NCBI RefSeq assembly: GCF_032854445.1
Contig: NC_088301.1
Coordinates: 29,248,402 to 29,312,401 of the forward strand
DNA from: Liolophura sinensis
Taxonomy: Eukaryota; Mollusca; Polyplacophora; Chitonida; Chitonidae
DNA: 64,000 nucleotides
Direction: 5' to 3'
In this document: one piece after another, positions 57,181 through 64,000 of the stretch
How positions within the stretch are numbered: the stretch's first letter is position 1
Layout: each line of letters starts with the position of its first letter
Translations under genes and position numbers: made by a program
The notes under the pieces: generated by a model
The model's input: the letters and a program-made list of their open reading frames with translations, nothing else
The model's database searches: none
What the model was told of the DNA's origin: nothing

Positions 57181-60100
57181 GTGCAATCGAATACAAGCAT
57201 GGAATCTGAGGAGAGGGATTTGTGTAAACACTGCAAGAAACCATTTGAAAGGCGCCCAAAGGGCTATCACAGGCAAAGGTGTTCTCTTCTTCTCCCGGAA
57301 ATAAAAACTGGATTTTACTGCTTGACATGCTTCAAGTTGCTGAAAAGAGGCAGTGTGCCATTTCCTGGAAACTCTGCCTTAGTGACAGGTTCTACAAATT
57401 CTCAGAATATCTCATCTGAGTGTCCGTTAACGAATCTCAGCTCAGCAAATTTAGAGATTCATTCTTGTGGAACCAGAGCAGAGGTATGTGGAAACCATGA
57501 AGTTTTCAGAATTGTATTTTATGTATTCACATATAATTTTAGAGAAAGTTTGTTGATGAATAGTGATGAGAAGTGGTAGCATGGAGATAAGCGATTACAC
57601 TCAGTTTTAACAAAACTAAACAATCAAGTCGGAAACATAGCCCAGGTAAGCATATTTGTAACTCCAAAAAAAGGACCTATTTGATATTTTCAATGGACTT
57701 TTTTTTTTTTTACTTTTTTCACATTATTAATTTCTTGAATTTAATTTGACAATAGCCAGAGTGAAAACAAGAAATTCATGACAGACCAAACAGTGTTTTT
57801 CTGATATTCAGAATACCGCTTAGAAAAAATGTTTTAATATTAATAGTTTCAAATGCGTGAAGCTTGAGAGCTATCATTTCCAATCTGAAGACATTTTTTT
57901 TGAAAACTGAAACCTTACCACATGAAAACGCATTACCTGGCCTGTGAAAATTAACAGAAATTAACAATATTAACTTCTATTCTTCCCATTATTATTTCAT
58001 TTAATTTAGTTTTGTCGGAATGAAAATACTTTTTCTGCTGGTTGGAACAATGAATTATGTAAGGATGGCCTAATCTGCTGGTATGGGAATATTTGACAAT
58101 GTCTTGTTTCTGAAGCTTGAGAGCTGTCATATCTAATCAGAGAGGGAATTTGTTTGAAAACTGAAATTTTACCAGATGAAAACGCATAACCTGCCCTGTG
58201 CAAAGTAATTGGTAAGTCATGTCTTGTGGGATGAAAGTTAGTCAGGAATTGGTTACAGGGTGGCTGTAAGGATAACCTTGAAATTTGTGTCATCATTTTA
58301 CCAGTTCTGTTGGGGGTTGAACTTTTCTTTGGAGGGTAGGGTGGGGCTGTAGATAGAATAGATTTTCAGTGGAGTTGGGGGTGGAACTCTAGATAGGATA
58401 GATTTTCTTTGGAGTGTAGGGTGGGGCTCTATATAGGATAGATTTTCAGTGGAGTTGGGTGTGGAACTCTAGATGGGATAGATTTTCTTTGGAGTGTAGG
58501 GTGGGGCTCTATATAGGATAGATTTTCAGTGGAGTTGGGGGTGGAACTCTAGATAGGATAGATTTTCTTTGGAGTGTAGGGTGGGGCTCTATATAGGATA
58601 GATTTTCAGTGGAGTTGGGTGTGGAACTCTAGATGGGATAGATTTTCTTTGGAGTGTAGGGTGGGGTTGTAGATAGGATAAATGTTGTGGGAGTGGGAGG
58701 TGGGGCTCTTGATAGGATGGATTTTCTGTGGAGTGTGGGCTGGGGGTGGGGTCTGAGAGCAGTGAACTCATCACAGTAATATTCTGTAGATGTGATTGAT
58801 TGCACAGAAGTAAAGATTTGTTTTTGGTGCTACTGTTTTCAGGTTCCAATGGATAAAGACATGGAGTCTGAGGAGAAGGATTTGTGTAAACACTGCAAGA
58901 AACCATTTGAAAGGCGCCCAAAGGGCTATCACAGACAAAGGTGTTCTCTTCTTTTCCCGGAAATAAAAACTGGATTTTACTGCTTGACATGCTTCAGGTT
59001 GCTGAAAAGAGGCAGTGTGCCATTTCCTGGAAAACCTGCCTTAGTGACAGATTCTACGAATTCTCAGAGTACCTCATCTGAGTGTCTGTTAACAAATCTC
59101 AGCTCAGCAAATTTAGAGATTCACTCTTGTGGAACCAGAGCAGAGGTATGTGGGAATCATGCAATGTTCAAAACAATATATTGTGTATTTCACAGAGAAT
59201 TCTAGAGAAAATTTGCTGATGAATATTGGTGATTGGATATCATGTTTCTCCATATTAGAGGAAATTTAATGTTATCTGACGGGTAAGTGAAAAGTTTGAA
59301 GCGATCAGATTGAGGATGGTAGTGCCTTCTAGCCAATTTACAACAGTGGGGTGCATTATATTCTCTAATTGTAATTCCAAATAATACTATGTATGTATGC
59401 TAGGGGTTTAATATCGTCAAATAACACTGTATGTTATACTCTTCAATTTGTTTTATTTATAGATGCAAACTAAAACTTCGGGGATGAGCAGTAGAATTCT
59501 TAATGGTAATAAAAACCACAGAAATATCTCATGTGACCCTGCTGTGTCACTGTGTGAAGAGGAATCCAAAAAACTGATGAAGAACTGCGTTTCTGACAGC
59601 AGTTGTCAATCAGACACACCTGCCCTTAATATGGCCTATTCTGGGAATCAGAACAGGAGTTGGATGAATGGTAGCACGGAAACATTCCAAGTTTCCTGTA
59701 CAACAGTATATTCCCAACTGAGCAGACGTTTCAGTGTGAGTCCATCAAGTGGCTGGCAGCTGGATAATTTTGACGGCCAACGAACTTCTGCACTTGGTAG
59801 GCATTGCGGTGAAGAGGGATACAGTAGATCTGTACAGATGCTTTTACCGTTAAATGTGATGAAGAATGAGTCCCAGCTTGACACACAGCTGGAACCTGGA
59901 GAAATTATCTTGGGTTTACAAGATAGTAGACCTAGATCTAGCTCAGCTGACGGCCTTATTGGGAGCTATGTGGGCAAATGCATGTCACTGAATCCACAGA
60001 GATATGGTGACATCAAGGAAGAAGCTGTAAAAACTGTATCGCATGAGGCACCGCCAGGACAGCCCGGTATTTCTGTAGAAACATGCCAGAAGTGTGATGG

Positions 60101-61709
60101 GAATTCTCAGGGAGACATGTCCACGATTAAGGAAGAATGTGTTAAGGTGGTTGGGGCTGGAAATTGTGGTCACAGTCATCATTCTAGCTGGAAAAATTTT
60201 GATATTTGTCTGCCCTCAAACTTTACCTGGATATCCCAACCCTATGTAATGCTAAAACCGTTAACTGAAGCTGACCTGAAAAATAATGGTTGCAAACTCA
60301 ACAGTAGTGGTACTGATAGCAGGAAAGGTGAAAAGGCTGCCGACAGTGATAGGAGTAATGTTGAGGAAGACAGAAATGATAGTACTAAAGATGGAATTAG
60401 TGTTAATGACGATAAAGCTGGAAATGATGATGATGGTGAAGATGATGATGATACATCTGGTGGTATGAGTGACATTGATTCTTCTCAGTTAGACCCTGAC
60501 TGGAAGGAGTGCTCTCGGGAGGGTGGGGATGGTAGTAGTCCGTCTGTAAGTGACAGGAAACCCTCTGCCCCAGAGAGGTGGAAATTTATACTCTGTCCAA
60601 AGTATATAAAGGCAGAAATAAAGTTTTTAGAGAATTTAAGTGCGGCAATGGATGGGAAGAAGAAATGTGACAGTGGTGGAAGTATTGAGCAGGTGACGTT
60701 AAGCTGCCTTCTCTGCGGCCGAACATTTAAATATTTGGAGGAGCTCAGCCAGCATATGGCCAATGTCCATGGTACCACTCTCGATCTACCCCTCAAGTGT
60801 GAACAGTGTAAGGTTTTATTTCCCACATTAATTAAACTTAATGAACATGTTGAAGTAGACCATCGATGTAAGAAATGGTGTCCGATGTGTGGATTAAGCT
60901 TTGGAAATGAGAGGAACAGATCCTATGTTTCTCACCTTTACATTCACTTTCCATGTTATAGCTGCAAAGATTGTGACGCCCGATTTTCTGTGGTACGAGA
61001 TCTTATGCTGCATACAAGCCAAACAGGTCACCAGCCTGCGAACAAGTGCGACAGATGCAAACATGTGGCCAAATCGGAGAAATGTTTAAGACGCCATGTA
61101 CAAAAGCATGACAAAAGTGGTTTTTATAAGTGTGATTTATGTGATGCAGCAATAAAAAATCCATGGGGTATAATCAGCCACTATGCTACACATCCTGGCA
61201 TTAGAATCTACACATGTCCATTTTGCAAGAAAAGCTTAAAGAGCCAGAAATCTGTCACTAGTCATGTGCGTCACTATCATGGGCCTAATATATGTCCCTG
61301 CCTAATCTGTGGAAAGATAACCCCTAAAGTATTATTAAAGACTCACATGGTCACCCATGCTCGTAAGACTCATGGCTGTCCAAAATGTGATAAAAAATTT
61401 GCCTCGACTGAACGTGTTCAGAACCACATAAAATACATTCACACCAGAGATCATAGCAAGAGGCCATTCTTGTGTGATTTGTGTGGTAAGGGTTGGCCCA
61501 GCAAGTCTCATCTACTATTACACCAACAAGTGCACAGTGACCAAATGTTTTTCCAGTGTGACTTGTGTGGCAAGCAATTTAAGAGAAGACATAATCTTAC
61601 AAGCCACTTCAAATCCCACTCACTGCAACGCGACTATCAATGTGATATCTGTGGGGATCGCTTTAAGTGGAAACACAATTTGGAGAATCATCTGAAAACA
61701 CATTCATAG
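57181..61709 (+). CDS. C2H2 zinc-finger protein with a duplicated N-terminal CCHC-like exon
   Basis: Three exons are supported: A 57181-57483, B 58843-59145 (both 303 nt, phase 0 at both ends) and C 59463-61709 (748 codons, stop TAG). A and B encode near-identical 101-residue modules with DLCKHCKKPFERRPKGYHRQ and then RC and FYCLTC, a C-x2-C-x11-H-x3-C plus C-x2-C pattern that could bind zinc. Exon C has a Ser/Asn-rich first half, an acidic stretch (residues ~313-340, NDDDGEDDDDTSGGMSD) and 12 C2H2 fingers from about residue 414 to the last residues (CLLCGRTF at the start, CDICGDRFKWKHNLENHLKT at the end). Linkers are mostly not TGEKP. It is a likely nuclear DNA-binding factor with unknown targets. 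I do not recognise an orthologue. The start may be ATG 57199 in exon A, ATG 58849 in exon B, or an upstream exon. Confidence 0.88.
57850..58215 (+). repeat. Intronic two-copy duplication between exons A and B
   Basis: The blocks GAAGCTTGAGAGCT, TGAAAACTGAAA, ACCA-ATGAAAACGCAT and ACCTG-CCTGTG occur at ~57858-57960 and again at ~58107-58208. This is a separate duplication, with a ~249-bp offset, from the one that created exons A and B (1662-bp offset). Confidence 0.7.
58318..58745 (+). repeat. G-rich minisatellite, 40-bp unit in 80-bp dimers
   Basis: Two alternating 40-bp types repeat every 80 bp: GGAGTGTAGGGTGGGGCTCT, ATATAGGATAGATTTTCAGT, then GGAGTTGGGGGTGGAACTCT, AGATAGGATAGATTTTCTTT. Runs of G on the coding strand (GTAGGGTGGGG, TTGGGGGTGG) occur in every unit. 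It lies about 100 bp upstream of exon B. Confidence 0.93.
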
Positions 61710-61892
61710 GAATCTTCTCATTCTGGGTTTATATATACTGGTACTCCAGTTTTTAGTCTTCATCATTACATCTCAGCCAAATTTTGACAAAGGGTATCGT
61801 CAGAGTGATACTAGTACATGTTAGCCTATGCATTGTGAAAACATGTTCAGAACTATATCTGCATGTAAATCTGTATATGAGCATGGAGGTAA
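61710..61892 (+). other. Zinc-finger gene 3' UTR start
   Basis: Ordinary AT-rich sequence between the stop and the 38-bp array. The next AATAAA is at 62388-62393, beyond the array, so the array may be part of the transcript. Confidence 0.4.
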
Positions 61893-62232
61893 AATGGTGG
61901 ATCGCCCAAACATGCAAAAGCTGATCCCATAATGGTGGATCGCCCAAACATGCCCAAGCTGATCCCACAATGGTGGATCGCCCAAACATACCCAAGCTGG
62001 TCCCATAATGTTGGATCGCCCAAACATGCCCAAGCTGATCCCACAATGGTGGATTGCCCAAACATGCCCAAGCTGATCCCACAATGGTGGATCGCCCAAA
62101 CATACCCAAGCTGGTCCCATAATGTTGGATCGCCCAAACATGCCCAAGCTGATCCCACAATGGTGGATCGCCCAAACATGCCCAAGCTGATCCCATAATG
62201 GTGGATCGCCGAAACATGCCCAAGCTGATCCC
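61893..62232 (+). repeat. 38-bp minisatellite, ~9 copies, with 114-bp higher-order period
   Basis: The unit GGTGGATCGCCCAAACATGC, CCAAGCTGATCCCACAAT repeats about nine times. The variant pairing CATACCCAAGCTGGTCCC then ATAATGTTGGATCGCC recurs every third unit (near 61990 and 62104). The opposite strand stays open in all three frames because the unit has no stop in that direction; these are not genes. Confidence 0.95.
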
Positions 62233-62354
62233 ATTGTGGTGAGTGCAAAATGACCTTTGACGTAGTTCCTCAGATCAAGATCATATTTGAGTTAGTTAAT
62301 TATAAGTTCATGTCTGTAATTCTGTACAATGTTGGTGTCTCCAAGACCATTGAA

Positions 62355-63390
62355 CTGTACGAATCAATATCTGGCAAATCTGCCACCAATAAAACCTCTC
62401 TATTGGTTTAATCTGACAAACCTACTTCCCTTTAAACTCTCTCTTGGTTTAATCTGACAAACCTACTTCCCTTTAAACTCTCTCTTGGTTTAATCTGACT
62501 AACCTGCTTCCTTTAAAACCCTCTCATGGTTTAATCTGGCAAATCTGCTTCCCTTAAAAGTCTTGGTTTAGTATGGCAAATCTGCCACCTTTAAAACCTC
62601 TATTGGTTTAATCTGACAAATCATCTTCCTTTAAACTCCTCTCTTGATTTAATTTGGCAGGGGCCTCCGTGGCTCAGTTTGCTAGCAGGCTAGTGCAGCG
62701 TAATAACCCAGGAGCTTCTCACCAATGCGGTTGCTGTCGGTTCAAGTCCATCTCATGCTGGCTTTCTCTCTGGCCGTATGTGGGAAGGTCTGTCAGCAAC
62801 CTGGCACTGCCCGGTTTCCACCCACATAATGCTGGCTGCCGTCGTATAAGTGAAATATTCTTGAGTACGGCGTAAAACACGAATCAGATTAATAAAGTAA
62901 ATTTAATCTGGCAAATTTGCTTCCTTTTAAACCTGCTCTTGGTTTAATCTGACAAATCTGATCCTATAAAACCCTATCTTGGTTTAATCTGGCAAATCTG
63001 CTTCCTTAGAAACCAGTCTTTTGGATTAATCTGGCAAATGTGCTGTCTTTGAAACCCTCTCGGTTTAATCTGGAAAATCTGCTACCTTTGAAACCACTCT
63101 CTTGGTTTAATCTGGTAAATCTGCTACCTTTAAATCCGCTTTCTTGGTTCAATCTGGCAAATCTGCTACCTTTGAAACCACTCTCTTGGTTTAATCTGGT
63201 AAATCTGCTACCTTTGAAACTGCTTTCTTGGTTCAATCTGGCAAATCTGCTTTCTTTGAAACCACTCTCTTGGTTTAATCTGGAAAATCTGCTACCTTTC
63301 AAACCACTTTCTTGGTTGAATCTGCCAAAATCTGCTGCCTTAAATCTGAAACCATGGATTTCTTGGCCAAATCCATCAAATCTGCAACAG
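62355..63390 (+). repeat. 42-bp tandem array, interrupted by a SINE
   Basis: The unit AAATCTGCTACCTTTGAAAC, CACTCTCTTGGTTTAATCTG, GY spans 42 bp (14 codons), so frames persist on both strands as 14-residue repeats. The left part (62355-62655) is more diverged and has shorter units; the right part (62905-63340) is more uniform. The SINE at 62659-62904 splits the array. Confidence 0.92.
62659..62904 (+). mobile_element. SINE inserted in the 42-bp array
   Basis: The head GGGGCCTCCGTGGCTCAGTT and GTCGGTTCAAGTCCATCTCA, the body (with a gap after CAACCTG) and the CTTGAGTACGGCGTAAAACA tail are in order. Array sequence on both sides (ATTTAATTTGGCA left, ATTTAATCTGGCA right) hides or provides the target-site duplication. 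Confidence 0.88.
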
Positions 63391-63736
63391 GATCAATGTA
63401 TTGCTGATAGGGTTTTTCACCTCAAGTTCGGAAATTTAAAAATGTACTTTTAGAAGCACATAAAGGCCGTTAGATGATAATTTTGAAACCAGCACTTCAA
63501 ATTCAAACTTTACAAAAATCTTCTAAAAGGTGAATGGATCAGTCAAAGTGCTGAATTTTAACAGGTGAAATACAGTTTGCCAACCATCAGCCTTGGAAGT
63601 GGAGCTTTCATTTGTTTAACATTTCACAGTGAAATTTAAAACAAGTAAATAGAGCTCGTCCAAACATGCAGCTGTATAGGTTAGAATGTTTATTGGGTTT
63701 CTCTAGACTGATATTGAAGTGTAAGATGTGTCTTGC
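63391..63736. other. Unassigned sequence
   Basis: AT-rich, between two tandem arrays. I see nothing in it. Confidence 0.5.
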
Positions 63737-64000
63737 TCATCATTCATTCAAAGATGCACAATAGGTAACATCCATGGATCTGTTTTTACTATTAAAATGA
63801 AACAATCATTGTCAAATGGAGGTTTTAATGTTTGGTTGGTTGATCATTCATCCAAAGATGCACAATTGGTGACATCCACGGATCTGTTTTTACCATTAAA
63901 ATGCAACAGTCATTATCAAATGAAGGTTTTAATGTTTGGTTGGTTGATCATTCATCCAAAGATGCACAATTGGTGACATCCATGGATCTGTTTTTACCAT
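63737..64000 (+). repeat. 104-bp tandem repeat running off the window
   Basis: TTGATCATTCATCCAAAGAT, GCACAATTGGTGACATCCAC, GGATCTGTTTTTACCATTAA recurs every 104 bp: at about 63737 (diverged), 63841 and 63945. The array continues past the right edge. Confidence 0.93.

Noticed and set aside
61753-62248. Overlapping minus-strand frames of up to 156 codons rich in GMFGRSTI-like repeats
   Set aside because: All three frames are open because of the 38-bp unit. There is no start context, splice logic or known domain.
63006-63453. Frames with 14-residue repeats on both strands
   Set aside because: The 42-bp unit length is a multiple of three, so frames persist by arithmetic; both strands are equally open.
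1-64000. LTR retroelements, Polintons or other capsid-bearing elements
   Set aside because: I looked for long terminal repeats and for integrase, capsid or polymerase motifs in the translated frames and saw none. The only retroelement protein trace is the Penelope-like fragment.

Overview
The window is nuclear DNA of a lophotrochozoan animal, most likely a mollusc and probably a bivalve. The genes are intron-rich with GT-AG introns, the base composition is AT-rich, and there are about a dozen copies of a tRNA-derived SINE whose 3' end reads like CTTGAGTACGGCGTAAAACA, a tail I know from mollusc sequence. The clade call is inference; the gene calls rest on splice-consistent exons with intact reading frames.

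Layout. (1) 1-3.4 kb: the first coding exon of the histone chaperone ASF1 (minus strand) and the single-exon vimentin-associated coiled-coil gene VMAC (plus strand) diverge from a 0.5 kb spacer that carries E2F-like palindromes and CCAAT boxes. (2) 6.7-18.5 kb: uroporphyrinogen decarboxylase UROD (plus), complete from its second coding exon to its stop, with a plausible short first exon. (3) 20.9-35.6 kb: the ER chloride channel CLCC1 (minus), seven coding exons, 603 codons, tail-to-tail with UROD. One CLCC1 intron holds a 2.6 kb array of a 59-bp unit that appears to start at the donor site of the preceding exon. (4) 37.8-40.2 kb: UQCRH, the complex III hinge protein (plus), without its first exon. 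(5) 42.3-49.0 kb: ATP5F1D, the ATP synthase delta subunit (minus), complete in four exons and convergent with UQCRH. (6) 49.0-57.2 kb: a head-to-head promoter, one orphan first-exon candidate, and a degenerate array of hairpins built on CACGTG palindromes. (7) 57.2-61.7 kb: a zinc-finger gene (plus) with two near-identical 303-nt exons followed by a 748-codon exon encoding 12 C2H2 fingers. (8) 61.9-64 kb: three successive tandem arrays, one of them split by a SINE.

The recognised genes are housekeeping genes: chromatin assembly (ASF1), heme synthesis (UROD), ER ion transport (CLCC1) and respiration (UQCRH, ATP5F1D). They do not form one pathway, although heme synthesis, complex III and complex V are functionally adjacent. 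From memory, their human orthologues fall on chromosome 1p (UROD, UQCRH, CLCC1) and 19p13 (ASF1B, VMAC, ATP5F1D), which hints at a retained ancestral linkage block. The most unusual signals are the CACGTG hairpin array, the array seeded at a splice site, and the duplicated zinc-finger exon. I saw no LTR retroelement, Polinton, CRISPR array, rRNA or functional tRNA gene.
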